Below, in pieces: positions 53,244-62,374 of a stretch of DNA of 64,000 nt. The DNA is from Rhizobacter sp. GTDB taxonomy: Bacteria > Pseudomonadota > Gammaproteobacteria > Burkholderiales > Burkholderiaceae_C. Within the stretch, counting starts at the first letter, position 1, and each line of letters starts with the position of its first letter. Location: assembly GCA_025350965.1 (NCBI GenBank), contig JANXWV010000129.1, positions 58,617 through 122,616 on the forward strand. The letters run 5' to 3'. A program made the translations under genes and the position numbers. A model generated the notes under the pieces. The model was not told where the DNA came from. It saw only the letters and a program-made list of their open reading frames with translations, and did not search any database.

Positions 53244-54578
53244 ATGCAACGCAGACAAATCATCAAGGCCGCCGGGCTCACCGTGTTCGGCGCCGGCTTG
53301 CCCGTGGTGGGCAGCATCGCGCAGGACCGCTACGCCAAGTACAAGGGCCAGACGGTGGTGATGAGCATTCCCTCGCACCCGCACTACGACGCGATGCTGA
53401 AGCTGCTGCCTGAGTTCACGAAAGAAACCGGCATCAAGGTCGAGACCGATCGCCTCGCCGTGCCGCGCATGAAAGACAAGCAGCTGCTCGAGATGGCCAA
53501 GCCCAAGGGCGACTACGACGTGGTCTGCTACGTGGTGATGTGGAAAGGCGAGTACGTCAAGAAGAACCTGATCCACGAGCTCGACCCATTCTTCAAGAAC
53601 GCCGCGCTCGCCGACCCGGCCTACGACATCAAGGACATCGTCCCCGGCTACCTCGAGAACATGGGCTTGGTGGGTGGGCCGAAGGGTTACCTCGCCGGCC
53701 CCGGCGCCAAGCTCTACGGCCTGCCCTACGGCGCCGAGACCTCGATCCTCGCGTACCGGCGCGACATCTTCGCCAAGCACGACCTGCAGCCGCCCGCCAC
53801 CTACGACGAACTGCAGAAGCTGTTGCGCGTGCTGAAGGACAAGGAAGGCATCGGCGCGCTCAGCTCGCGCGGTCAGGCCGGCCACCAGTGCGTGCATGCG
53901 TGGCTGCTGCACCTGAACCCGATGGGCGGCAAGATCTTCGACGCCAACTGGAAGCCGCGCTTCAACGACGAGATCGGTGTGAAGGCGCTGAAGTACCTGA
54001 AAGAGATCTCCGACACCGGCCCGGTGGGCATCCCGAGCTACGGCCAGGGCGAAATGATGACGGCCTTCCTGCAAGGCCAGTCGGCCATGTACCTCGACGC
54101 CACGGTGATCTTCGGCCCGGTGAACGACCCGACGCGCTCGAAGGTGGGTGGCAAGGTGAGCTACGCCATCCACCCCAAGGCGACGCGTTACTCGTCGCAA
54201 TCGGGTGGCCTGGGTCTCGCGATTCCGAAGAACGCGAAGAACGCCGACGCCGGCTTCCTGCTGATGCAGTGGCTCACCTCGAAGGCGCAGGACGTGGCCG
54301 TGTGCAAGCTCGGCGGCGGGCCGACACGCAACTCGACGCTGGGCAACGTGGACCTGATCCGCCAGTACCCGGAGTACATCACCCTGCGCGAGCAGCTCAA
54401 GTACTCCGACCCCGACTGGCGGCCGATCATCGCCGAGTGGGACGAGATCAACGTGCAAGCGCTCGGCGTGGCGGTGTCCGAAGCCTTGACCGGCAAGAAG
54501 ACGGCCGAGGAAGCATTGAACGGCATGGTGCCGAAGGTAACCGACATCATGAAGCGGGGCGGGTACCTGAAGACCTGA
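53244..54578 (+). CDS. ABC transporter extracellular solute-binding protein (family 1)
   Basis: 444 residues. The leader MQRRQIIKAAGLTVFGAGLPVVG is short, with RRQ-I resembling a Tat-like signal and cleavage near SIAQD. The family-1 solute-binding fold follows (PSHPHYDAMLKLLPEFTKETGIKVE, YGLPYGAETSILAYRRDIF, SSQSGGLGLAIPKNAKN). CUT1 receptor for the ATPase before it and the two permeases after. A TCAA/TCAC tetranucleotide tract lies in the 59-base gap upstream, and a GGAGAC RBS precedes ATG. Confidence 0.9.
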   Translation: MQRRQIIKAAGLTVFGAGLPVVGSIAQDRYAKYKGQTVVMSIPSHPHYDAMLKLLPEFTKETGIKVETDRLAVPRMKDKQLLEMAKPKGDYDVVCYVVMWKGEYVKKNLIHELDPFFKNAALADPAYDIKDIVPGYLENMGLVGGPKGYLAGPGAKLYGLPYGAETSILAYRRDIFAKHDLQPPATYDELQKLLRVLKDKEGIGALSSRGQAGHQCVHAWLLHLNPMGGKIFDANWKPRFNDEIGVKALKYLKEISDTGPVGIPSYGQGEMMTAFLQGQSAMYLDATVIFGPVNDPTRSKVGGKVSYAIHPKATRYSSQSGGLGLAIPKNAKNADAGFLLMQWLTSKAQDVAVCKLGGGPTRNSTLGNVDLIRQYPEYITLREQLKYSDPDWRPIIAEWDEINVQALGVAVSEALTGKKTAEEALNGMVPKVTDIMKRGGYLKT

Positions 54579-54612
54579 AGAGCGAATGCTTCACTGAAGG
54601 AAAGCCCACCCG

Positions 54613-55494
54613 ATGCGAACCCCCCGCTGGGTCCCGTTGCTCTACCTTGGCCCTGCTGTCGCCGTGATGGCGGTGGCCTGCCTGTACCCGGTGCTCAGCG
54701 CGCTGCAGCTCGGCTTCTACGACTGGAGCATGGGCACGCCGTGGAGCGACGCCAAGTGGCAAGGCCTCGATGCCTTCAGCCGCGCACTGCAAGACCCGGC
54801 GGTGTGGCGGTCGTTGCGCACCACGCTGCTTTTCGCGTCGGTCAGCGTGGCGGCCGAGATGATGCTCGGGACGGCACTCGCGCTGGCGCTCGAGGGCAAG
54901 GTGCGCGGCATGGCGTTCTTCCGGACCCTGTTCATCCTGCCGATGATGATTGCCCCGATTGCCGTGGGCCTGACCTGGCGCTACCTGTTCGACGCGCAGT
55001 TCGGTCTGCTCAATGCGCTCATCGGCACGCTCGGTTTCGCACCACTGGGCTGGCTCGCGAACGAGAACCTCGCGTTCGTCGCCATCGTCATCGCCGACAT
55101 CTGGCAGTGGACGCCGTTCGTCTTCATCATGATGATCGCCGCGCTCGCGAACGTGGACTCGGCGGTGATCGAGGCGGCGCGCGTCGATGGCGCGAACTGG
55201 TGGCAGTCGACCTTTCTCGTGAAGCTGCCGATGGTCGCCAACGTGATCGCCATCACCTTGCTGATGCGCACCATCGATGCCTTCCGCGTGCTCGAGGTGA
55301 TCTACGTGCTCACCTTCGGCGGGCCGGGTGACTCGACCGAAATTCTCTCGCTGCACATCTACAAGACGGCGTTCGTGAGCCAGCGCCTGGGCTCGGCGGC
55401 CGCGATCTCGGTGCTGCTGCTGGTGGTGGTCGCGGTGCTGTCGTGGTTCGCGCTGAAGCTGTCGAACCCGCTGAAGGAAGAGAAGCGACCATGA
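54613..55494 (+). CDS. ABC transporter permease, MalF/UgpA type
   Basis: 293 residues, six helices. The EAA loop is EAARVDGANWWQSTFLVKLPM. Opening helix YLGPAVAVMAVACLYPVLSAL and the periplasmic LGFYDWSM region are typical of the CUT1 family. Its stop overlaps the ATG of the second permease. No soluble insert as in MalF, so it is UgpA-like. Confidence 0.92.
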   Translation: MRTPRWVPLLYLGPAVAVMAVACLYPVLSALQLGFYDWSMGTPWSDAKWQGLDAFSRALQDPAVWRSLRTTLLFASVSVAAEMMLGTALALALEGKVRGMAFFRTLFILPMMIAPIAVGLTWRYLFDAQFGLLNALIGTLGFAPLGWLANENLAFVAIVIADIWQWTPFVFIMMIAALANVDSAVIEAARVDGANWWQSTFLVKLPMVANVIAITLLMRTIDAFRVLEVIYVLTFGGPGDSTEILSLHIYKTAFVSQRLGSAAAISVLLLVVVAVLSWFALKLSNPLKEEKRP

Positions 55495-56327
55495 GCACAC
55501 CCAACCAGCGGCCGCCGCTCGTGGTGGCATTGCACTACGGTGCGCTCGTCGCCCTCGCGTTGTGCTGCATCGCGCCCATCGTGGTGATGTTCGCGACCTC
55601 GCTGAAGCTGCAGACGCAGATCTTCAACACCGGCATCGAGTTCATCTTCACGCCCACGCTGCAGAACTATCGCGACGTGCTGAACGAGAGCGGTTTCGAC
55701 CGCTACCTCACGAACAGCCTGATCGTCGGCGTGGTGTCGACCGCCATCACGCTGGTGCTCGGCTGCATGGCGGCCTATGGCCTCGCGCGCTTTCGCTTTG
55801 CCGGCCGAAGGACCATCGCCTACACCACGCTGCTGCTGCGCACCGTGCCGCTGGCGGTGCTGGCCGTGCCGGTGTTCATGATCTGGAACCAGGCCGGGCT
55901 CGTGAACTCGCTCGGCGGCCTGATCCTGCTGTACGTGGCGGTGAACCTGCCGTTCACGATCTGGCTGCTGTACGGCTTCATCCTGCAAGTGCCGATCGAG
56001 CTGGAAGAGGCGGCAGCCATCGACGGTTGCGGCCCGGTACAGGTGTTCTGCAAGGTCGTGCTGCCGCTCATCAAGCCCGGCCTCGCGGCGGCGTCGATCT
56101 TCACCTTCCGGATCGCGTGGAACGAGTTCATCCTGGCGCTCGTGCTCACCGACCGCGCCACGCGCACGCTGCCCGTGGCGGCCTCGCTCTACATCACCGA
56201 CATCGGCGTGGACTGGGGCAAGATCATGGCGCTCGGCAGCCTCATCGCCATCCCGCCGCTGATCTTCACGTTCATCGCGGCGCGGCAGATCATCACGGGG
56301 CTGACTGCCGGCGCGGTGAAGGGGTAG
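55491..56327 (+). CDS. ABC transporter permease, MalG/UgpE type
   Basis: 278 residues, six helices, EAA loop EEAAAIDGCGPVQVFCKVVLPL. Conserved end LTAGAVKG, found in MalG-type proteins. It heterodimerises with the previous permease. ATGA overlap with it. A short palindrome CCTCGCGAGG lies after the stop and faces the convergent DUF3422 gene. Confidence 0.92.
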   Translation: MSTPNQRPPLVVALHYGALVALALCCIAPIVVMFATSLKLQTQIFNTGIEFIFTPTLQNYRDVLNESGFDRYLTNSLIVGVVSTAITLVLGCMAAYGLARFRFAGRRTIAYTTLLLRTVPLAVLAVPVFMIWNQAGLVNSLGGLILLYVAVNLPFTIWLLYGFILQVPIELEEAAAIDGCGPVQVFCKVVLPLIKPGLAAASIFTFRIAWNEFILALVLTDRATRTLPVAASLYITDIGVDWGKIMALGSLIAIPPLIFTFIAARQIITGLTAGAVKG

Positions 56328-56342
56328 GCCCTCGCGAGGCGC

Positions 56343-57647
56343 TCATTCAAAGGGCGAGCCCGCCCCGCGTTCCGCGTCATGAATGCGGCGGTGCGCACGC
56401 CGCACCGCCAGCAGCACCGCGACGGCGACCACCGGGATCGCGGCGCCCACGATCAGGTCGGGCTCGACCTTCAGCCCACCCGCCTTGAGCGCCTTGGCGA
56501 GGTAGCTCACCAGGCCGCCCGCGTAGTACACGATGGCCGCGACGGACAGGCCCTCCACCGTTTGCTGAAGCCGCAACTGCAGCTTCGCGCGCCGGTCCAT
56601 CGACGCGAGCAGCGCGCCGTTCTGGCGCTCGCGCGCGATGTCCACGCGAGTCGACAGCAAGGCGCTGGCTTGCGCCACGCGTTCCGACAGATCGTGCAGC
56701 CTCTGCGACACCGTGGCGCAGGTCTGCACGGCCGGCGTGAAGCGGCGCGCCATGAATTCTTCGATGGTCTGGATGCCGGCGAGGCGTCGCTCACGCAACT
56801 CGCCGATGCGTGTGGTCACCAGCTCGAAGTAGGCGCGGCAGGCGCCGAAACGGAACTGGCTGCTCGCCAGGCCGCTCTCCACGTCGGCAGCGAGTCGGGT
56901 GAGTGCCTGCAACAGCACCTCGTCGTCGCCACCCTCGGCTGCGATGTTCTTCGTCAACGACGCCAGCGCGGCTTCAATGGCGGTCAGCGTCGGCCCCTGG
57001 CGGCGCGCGATCGGCAGCGCCAGCAAGGCCATCATCCGGTAGGCCTCGATCTCGAACAGGCGCTGCAGCATGCGGCCCGACTGGCGTGGCGTGAGGCTGC
57101 GATTGACGAGCACGAAGCGGCTGAAGCCATCGGCGTGAATGCGGAAGTCGGTGTACGCCATGCCGGCGCCGCCGCCCACTTCCGAGCCGACCACGATGTG
57201 GCCACCGAAGTGGCGCGCGCCGAAGTGCGGGTCGGCGTCGGTGCCGTCGGCTTCGATGAGCTTGGCATGTGCAGCCACCAGCGTGCGGCCGGGCAGGGCG
57301 GCCAGCCAACCCTGCGGCAGCCGCAGCGCCGGGGGCTCGCTGAATGGCGTCGGGCTGCGGCCGGCGGTGAAGAAGGTGTAGCCCGAGAACTCGCCGTGCC
57401 GTTCCCACTTGAGGCGCAATCGGCCGAGGTTGGCACTGAAGTGCGTCGCGCCGGTGGTTGGCGCGGTCACGCCGAACAGCCCGCACAGCTCGGCGAGGTG
57501 CGCGGCCTCCAGCGCGCGCTCTTCGGGGTCGATCAATACCGCCACGTAGGTTGCACGCGACGGAGTTTCCAGTGGCTCCGGCGGCCGTGCGTGCACCTCG
57601 TGCGCGATTGCGATGCGGTCGTTGTGGTCGGGGGGTAGGATCGCCAT
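56343..57647 (-). CDS. DUF3422-family membrane-anchored protein
   Basis: 434 residues. The N-terminal part has the family block HEVHARPPEPLETPSRATYVAVL, with HFSANLGRLRLKWERHGEFSGYTFF. A long helical middle (TVSQRLHDLSERVAQASALLSTRVDIARERQNGALLASMDRR) follows and two C-terminal transmembrane helices (SVAAIVYYAGGLVSYLAKAL and VGAAIPVVAVAVLLAV). Function unknown. ATG at MAILPPD is chosen as the family N-terminus. Confidence 0.88.
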   Translation of the reverse strand: MAILPPDHNDRIAIAHEVHARPPEPLETPSRATYVAVLIDPEERALEAAHLAELCGLFGVTAPTTGATHFSANLGRLRLKWERHGEFSGYTFFTAGRSPTPFSEPPALRLPQGWLAALPGRTLVAAHAKLIEADGTDADPHFGARHFGGHIVVGSEVGGGAGMAYTDFRIHADGFSRFVLVNRSLTPRQSGRMLQRLFEIEAYRMMALLALPIARRQGPTLTAIEAALASLTKNIAAEGGDDEVLLQALTRLAADVESGLASSQFRFGACRAYFELVTTRIGELRERRLAGIQTIEEFMARRFTPAVQTCATVSQRLHDLSERVAQASALLSTRVDIARERQNGALLASMDRRAKLQLRLQQTVEGLSVAAIVYYAGGLVSYLAKALKAGGLKVEPDLIVGAAIPVVAVAVLLAVRRAHRRIHDAERGAGSPFE

Positions 57648-57814
57648 GAGGGGTGTCGTTGCATCCGGCCGCAGGCTGCGGCGCGCGCAGTATGTCATTG
57701 CGACGGCCGGTTGCCGGTGGCGCGCGGCCGGCGGGTGCGGCGAGGCGGGCAAGCCGCCGGCCCGACCGACGCCGGCTACCCGACACCGCCCTAGGGTTTA
57801 CGTTGTTTTGCTCT

Positions 57815-57856
57815 GCCGGAGAGGCATGACACGATCCGTTTTGCCGTATCTCCGGC
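57815..57856 (+). promoter_or_regulatory. Leader inverted repeat overlapping an upstream start of the B12-protein gene
   Basis: GCCGGAGA (57815-57822) and TCTCCGGC (57849-57856) are perfect 8-base arms. The left arm contains GGAGAG, a good RBS for an in-frame ATG at 57826, which lies in the loop; pairing would hide that start. The consensus B12-riboswitch box is not visible. Confidence 0.4.
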
Positions 57857-57918
57857 ATGGTGGCCCAGGCGTGAATCGGGCCGCACACAGGTCAGGCTGT
57901 GACAAGAGGGTTTGCCCA

Positions 57919-58839
57919 ATGAACCGGTCCACGCACGAAGGCGCTGCCCACCACGGCGCACCACAAGACAGAGCCGAGCGCGGCCGCTGGGACGAATGCG
58001 ACGATGTCGCCACCCTCGGGCCGGCGACCGACCTGGCAGGTGCTGTGCCGCGCAGCGAAATGTCGCGCGGCCAGATGGGCTGGTTGCTCAGCACCATCGA
58101 GACTGAAATCATCCCGCGCCTCGTGAAGGCGCACCGCATTCCGGGCACCGCGCCTGCGGTCGTGGCCGTGCGGCCGCGTGCCGGCGCGGTCGAGGAGCTG
58201 GCCCAGATCATTCTCGACAACCGTGCCGGCATGGCCGCCGGCCACATCGATGCGCTGCGTGCCGACGGCGTGTCGCTCGAGACGATCTACCTCGATGTGT
58301 TGACCCCCGCCGCCCGCCGCCTCGGTGAATGGTGGGATGCCGACCTCTGCGACTTCACCCAGGTCACCATCGGCCTGTGGCGGCTGCAGCAGCTGATGTA
58401 CGAGCTCAGCCCCGCCTTCCAGGACGACGCGCAGCGTGGCGTGCAGATCCACCGTGCCATGCTGGTGCCGGTGCCTGGCTCGCAGCACACGCTCGGTCTG
58501 CTGATGGTGGCCGAGTTCTTCCGGCGCGCCGGTTGGGGCGTGTGGGGCGACCCGGCGGCCGCCGAGGCCGAACTCGTCGAGGCCGCTCAGAACAGTTGGT
58601 TCGATGTCGTGGGCTTCTCGGTCGGTGCTGTTTCGCAGCTCTCGAACCTGAAGGCCGCGATCGCAGCGATCCGCCGTGCCTCGTTGAACCCGAACATCGT
58701 GATCATGGTGGGTGGCCCCGTGTTCATCGACACCCCGGCGCTGGTCGCGGAAGTCGGTGCCGACGGTACCGCCGCCGATGCGGCGCGCGCCGTCGAGGCG
58801 GCCACGGCGCTGATCCCCCAACGGCAACCCGCCGGCTGA
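57919..58839 (+). CDS. PpaA/AerR-like cobalamin-binding regulator
   Basis: 306 residues. The helical domain (IILDNRAGMAAGHIDALRADGVSLETIYLDVL, LGEWWDADLCDFTQVTIGLWRLQQLM) precedes a B12-binding Rossmann part (LVPVPGSQHTLGLLMVAEFFRRAGW, VVGFSVGAVSQLSNL, VMVGGPVF). QHTLG with His190 replaces the DxHxxG of methyltransferases and matches AerR/PpaA, which bind B12 and tune PpsR-type repressors in phototrophs. No photosynthesis genes or PpsR sites are seen nearby. ATG 57919 has a GAGGG RBS; ATG 57826 would add 31 residues. Confidence 0.82.
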   Translation: MNRSTHEGAAHHGAPQDRAERGRWDECDDVATLGPATDLAGAVPRSEMSRGQMGWLLSTIETEIIPRLVKAHRIPGTAPAVVAVRPRAGAVEELAQIILDNRAGMAAGHIDALRADGVSLETIYLDVLTPAARRLGEWWDADLCDFTQVTIGLWRLQQLMYELSPAFQDDAQRGVQIHRAMLVPVPGSQHTLGLLMVAEFFRRAGWGVWGDPAAAEAELVEAAQNSWFDVVGFSVGAVSQLSNLKAAIAAIRRASLNPNIVIMVGGPVFIDTPALVAEVGADGTAADAARAVEAATALIPQRQPAG

Positions 58840-58913
58840 CCGACACGGGCCGGCCGCCGCCGGCGCTCGCGGCTCACCGCAGCCCGCCGGGGCGCTCGGT
58901 TAAAGTCGTTCCG

Positions 58914-59603
58914 ATGGAACTGCCACTCCGCATCATTTCGTCGATGGCCACGCGAGCGCTGCTCGCCGACCTTGTCGCGCAGTACCAGGAGACTCACGCG
59001 CAGCCCGTCGACTGTGAATCGGTCGGCGGTGTCGATGCCGCCAGGCGTGTGCAAACCGGTGAAGCGTTCGATTTGGTGATGTTGGCTGCCAACGCCATCG
59101 AACAGTTGCTTGCGGCGGGCAAGCTGGTGGCCGGCAGCCGTGTAGACCTGGTTCGCTCGGGGGTCGCGGTCGCGGTCAAGGCCGGCGCGGCGCGGCCCGA
59201 CATCGCTTCCGAAGAGGCCGTGAAGCTGGCCATTTTGGGAGCACGCAGCATCAGCTACTCGACCGGCCCGAGCGGTGTGCACCTGGCCCAGTTGTTCGAG
59301 CGCTGGGGCATTGCGGAGGCGATCAAGGCCCGCATCAAGCAAGCACCGCCCGGCGTGCCTGTGGGCTCGCTGGTGGCTGCTGGCGAGGTCGAACTGGGCT
59401 TCCAGCAGCTGAGCGAGTTGATGAGCCTGCCGGGCATCCAGGTGCTCGGCCCGCTGCCCCCGGCGATCCAGATCATCACCGTGTTTTCGGCTGGCGTGTC
59501 GGTCACCTCGACCCAGCGCGACGGAGCGCGTGCGCTGCTCGAGTTCATGGGCTCAACGGAAGCGGATGACGTGAAGCGCCGAAGCGGCATGGAGCCGGCC
59601 TGA
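58914..59603 (+). CDS. ModA-like substrate-binding-domain protein without signal peptide
   Basis: 229 residues of the periplasmic-binding type II fold (MELPLRIISSMATRALLADLVAQYQETH; AFDLVMLAANAIEQLLAAGKL; GSLVAAGEVELGFQQLSELMSLPGIQVLGPLPPAIQ), as in molybdate-binding ModA. No leader sequence, so it would stay in the cytoplasm unless the start is wrong; there is only a 74-base gap before it. No transporter genes accompany it. TAAAGT a dozen bases upstream of the ATG is a possible -10. A paralogue on the other strand starts at 61288. Confidence 0.82.
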   Translation: MELPLRIISSMATRALLADLVAQYQETHAQPVDCESVGGVDAARRVQTGEAFDLVMLAANAIEQLLAAGKLVAGSRVDLVRSGVAVAVKAGAARPDIASEEAVKLAILGARSISYSTGPSGVHLAQLFERWGIAEAIKARIKQAPPGVPVGSLVAAGEVELGFQQLSELMSLPGIQVLGPLPPAIQIITVFSAGVSVTSTQRDGARALLEFMGSTEADDVKRRSGMEPA

Positions 59604-59648
59604 GGCCGACGCACGCGGCGCGCAGCGCACCGGTCCGGCAGCCCGGGC

Positions 59649-60494
59649 CTAGAACTCCAGTGTCTCGCCGGGCTGGATCGCCATCACCTTGGTACCGCTC
59701 GCGCCGAGCGCCTTGATGTACTCGGCCGGCGTGCCCGCAAGTGCCGGGTTGGTGCCGTAGTGCATCGGGATCGCGGCTTTCGGCTTGATCAACTCGCGCG
59801 TGGCGTAGGCAGCGTCGGCCGGGTTCATGACGAACTGGCCGCCGCCGATCGGTATCAGCAGCAGGTCGGGCCGGGCCATGTCGGCGATCAGCTTCATGTC
59901 GCCGAACACCCCGGTGTCGCCGAGGTGCCAGAGCTTGAAGCCGTTCTCGAACTCGATGATGAAGCCGGCGGGCTCGCCGCCCACGTGGGTTTCGTCCTTG
60001 CCGGTGGCGGGGTTCTTCCAGACCAGCTCGGAGCTGTGCTCGGCGTGCGTCATCGTGATGCGAACGCCCGGGCCGAAGGGCGTGATGCTGCCACCCTTGT
60101 TCATGCGATTCGCCTGCGGCACCGGCAGGATGCCCAGCGTCTGCATCGACTGCGACAAGCCGGCCGGCGCCCACACCGGCGCGTCGTTCAGCCGGGCCAG
60201 CGCAGGCGCATCGGCCATGTGGTCGAAGTGGCCGTGCGTGACGAGGATCAGGTCGACCTTGCCCAGCGCTTCGAGCTTTTTGTAGGCCTCGGGCGTCTTC
60301 GGGTTGGTGGTGAGCCAGGGGTCGATCACGATCACCTTGCCGCCCACCGTGGTCAGCTTGAATGCGGCCTGGCCGAGCCACTGCACCTGCACCTTGCCGG
60401 TGGTGGGTGACTGGGCTGCGGCGGGCCAGGCCAACGCAACGGAAGCAGCGGCGGCGGCGCACAGCGCGGCCTTGACGGCATCGAGCAACTTCAT
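59649..60494 (-). CDS. Exported metallo-beta-lactamase-fold hydrolase
   Basis: 281 residues. Signal peptide (cleavage near WPAAAQS), then the UPF0173/L-ascorbate lactonase-like MBL fold: THGHFDH (His87, His89, Asp91, His92), MTHAEHSSEL, and LGDTGVFGD with the bridging Asp. Last His in PMHYGTN. A periplasmic zinc hydrolase; substrate unknown. It is flanked by two ModA-like genes and 92 bases separate it from the upstream one on its strand. Confidence 0.9.
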   Translation of the reverse strand: MKLLDAVKAALCAAAAASVALAWPAAAQSPTTGKVQVQWLGQAAFKLTTVGGKVIVIDPWLTTNPKTPEAYKKLEALGKVDLILVTHGHFDHMADAPALARLNDAPVWAPAGLSQSMQTLGILPVPQANRMNKGGSITPFGPGVRITMTHAEHSSELVWKNPATGKDETHVGGEPAGFIIEFENGFKLWHLGDTGVFGDMKLIADMARPDLLLIPIGGGQFVMNPADAAYATRELIKPKAAIPMHYGTNPALAGTPAEYIKALGASGTKVMAIQPGETLEF

Positions 60495-60586
60495 GGAAAA
60501 AACCTTGTTTCAGTGGGTGAGGATCGGGCTGGCGGAAAAGGGTCAGGCGGTCAGCGCGCGGGCCAGTGCAGCGGGCCAGCGTTTCG

Positions 60587-61288
60587 TCAGCATTCAAACC
60601 CGCCCGCGCGGCGCAAGGGCTGCGCTGGGTCGCCGGTGAGCAGCGCGATGAAGCGCTGCGCCAGTTCGGGCTCGGCGGCGTGGGTCGCGATGGCCGCGGC
60701 ATACGACGTCGCCAGCTCGAACGGCGCCGGGAGCACGCCGGCGAGGGCCACGCCCGGCGTGTAGAGGATCTCGCTGACTTGGGTGCAGCCGATGTTTCGC
60801 AGTGAGGTGCTTGCCGCGAGTTCGCGCATTGCGGCGGCGCCGTTCGGGAACGACTGCAGTCGCGCACTCAATGCGTCGGCGATGCCGAGCTGCCGCAGCA
60901 CCCCGGCGAAGTGGATGCCGGCGGTCGAGCGCACGGCATCGGGGTGGTAGACGGCGTCGGCGGCAAGCAGCGCAACACGCAAGGCAACGGGTGTCGACAC
61001 ATCCGGCGCGGCTTGGCCCGCACGCACCGCCATGCCGGTCGCGACGCGGCCGAGAACAGCACAGCGCTGGTCGCGCAAGGTGCCGCTCGCAGCGAGCGCA
61101 TCGGCCATCGGCTCGGTTGTGACCAGCAGGTCGCACGGCGCGCCGGCGAGCAGCGCGTCGCGCATCGCACCGACAGCCCCGAAGGTGGCGGCAAGCAGGG
61201 CGCCCGTCTCGGCCGTGAAGCGCTCGGCAAGCGCCTCGACCACGCCCTTGGCCGCGCCGGCACAAAGAAGATGGAGCGTGATCGCCAT
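60587..61288 (-). CDS. ModA-like substrate-binding-domain protein (second copy)
   Basis: 233 residues of the same class as the gene at 58914, with the opening MAITLHLLCAGAAKGVVEALAERFTAETG and GAPCDLLVTTEPMADALAASG. Again there is no signal peptide and no ABC partner. It begins 10 bases after the TctC-type receptor gene on the same strand, so it is probably co-transcribed with it. A cytoplasmic ligand-sensing role is conceivable; no function is proven. Confidence 0.82.
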   Translation of the reverse strand: MAITLHLLCAGAAKGVVEALAERFTAETGALLAATFGAVGAMRDALLAGAPCDLLVTTEPMADALAASGTLRDQRCAVLGRVATGMAVRAGQAAPDVSTPVALRVALLAADAVYHPDAVRSTAGIHFAGVLRQLGIADALSARLQSFPNGAAAMRELAASTSLRNIGCTQVSEILYTPGVALAGVLPAPFELATSYAAAIATHAAEPELAQRFIALLTGDPAQPLRRAGGFEC

Positions 61289-61298
61289 CGACTCGCCG

Positions 61299-62273
61299 CT
61301 ACTCCGCTTTCGCGCCAGAGATCTTCACGACCTTCGCCCACTTGGCGATGTCGTCGTTCATGTAGCGGGTGAAGTCGGCCACGTTCATGGTCATCGGAAC
61401 GGCGCCCTGCGCCAGCCACGCGCGGCGCACCTCCGGGTTTGTCGTGATCTTGCCGATCTCGGTATTCAAGCGCGCGAGCACCGCTGCGGGCGTGCCCTTC
61501 GGGGCCATCAGCCCGAGCCAGATGGTGGCCTCGTAACCCGGCACGCCGGCTTCCGCCATCGTGGGCACGTCGGGCATCGTGGCCGAGCGCTGGCGCCCGG
61601 TGGTGGCGAGTGCGCGCACCTTGCCGGCCTTGATGTGCTCGCTCATCGTGGGCAGGGCGTCGAACATCATCTCGAGCTGGCCGCCGAGCAGGTCACTTCG
61701 CGCACCGGCACTGCCCCGGTACGGGATGTGCACGATGGAGATTCCCGCCATCGCCTTGAACAACTCGCCAGCCATGTGGTACGGCGTGCCCGGGCCCGAC
61801 GATGCATAGGACATGCTGCCCGGCCGGGCCTTCGCCGCCTTGATCAGGTCACCGAGCGTCGCGACGGGAAGGCCGGCCTTCACGACCAGCACGAGCTCCG
61901 ACGCGTTGATCGGTGCGATGGGCGCGAAGTCGCGCATCAGCACAAACGGCTTGTTCGGAATGAGCGACTCATTGACCGTGTGCGCGTTCGACATCAACAG
62001 CAGCGTGTAGCCGTCGGGCGCGCTCTTGGCGACCGCGTCGGTGCCGATCATCGAGCCGGCGCCGGGCCGGTTGTCGATGATGACGTTCTGCCCCATGGCT
62101 TCTTGCAGGCGCTGCGCAATGAAGCGGCCGAACACGTCAGCCGAGCCGCCCGGTGCAAACGGCACGATGATTCTGACCGCATGGCTTGGGTAGTCCTGTG
62201 CAGCCGCCGGCACCGCCAGCACAGCGCCGAGCAGGGCGCCGGTCAGCGCGCGTCGAACCCGTGTCGATCTCAT
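61299..62273 (-). CDS. Bug/TctC-family periplasmic receptor
   Basis: 324 residues. Signal peptide (cleavage near VPAAAQD) then the Bug fold: YPSHAVRIIVPFAPGGSADVFGR, NRPGAGSMIGTDAVAKSAPDGYTLL, YASSGPGTPYHMAGELF, HIPYRGSAGARSDLLGGQLEMMFD. Bug proteins capture small carboxylates; most are orphans without TctAB, as here. The ATG at 62273 has a GGAG 8 bases upstream; an ATG five codons earlier lacks one. The GntR and FAH genes upstream suggest an organic-acid catabolic role. Confidence 0.93.
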   Translation of the reverse strand: MRSTRVRRALTGALLGAVLAVPAAAQDYPSHAVRIIVPFAPGGSADVFGRFIAQRLQEAMGQNVIIDNRPGAGSMIGTDAVAKSAPDGYTLLLMSNAHTVNESLIPNKPFVLMRDFAPIAPINASELVLVVKAGLPVATLGDLIKAAKARPGSMSYASSGPGTPYHMAGELFKAMAGISIVHIPYRGSAGARSDLLGGQLEMMFDALPTMSEHIKAGKVRALATTGRQRSATMPDVPTMAEAGVPGYEATIWLGLMAPKGTPAAVLARLNTEIGKITTNPEVRRAWLAQGAVPMTMNVADFTRYMNDDIAKWAKVVKISGAKAE

Positions 62274-62323
62274 TGGTATCTCCGTCATTGGGCTTGTTTG
62301 GGCCTGTTTGGGTCGAGAAATGG

Positions 62324-62352
62324 ACTCTAGCGCGGCACGAGAACGGGGGCAA
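62324..62352 (-). promoter_or_regulatory. Sigma-70 promoter of the Bug receptor operon
   Basis: Minus strand: -35 TTGCCC (62347-62352), 17-base spacer, -10 TAGAGT (62324-62329), about 50 bases before the receptor ATG. Confidence 0.55.
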
Positions 62353-62374
62353 TCGGGGCCAGCCCTGCGGGGTC

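Noticed and set aside
57648..57918. PpsR/CrtJ site (TGT-N12-ACA) or B12 riboswitch before the AerR-like gene
   Set aside because: I looked for both; no correctly spaced TGT/ACA pair and no B12-box consensus were found, only an inverted repeat.
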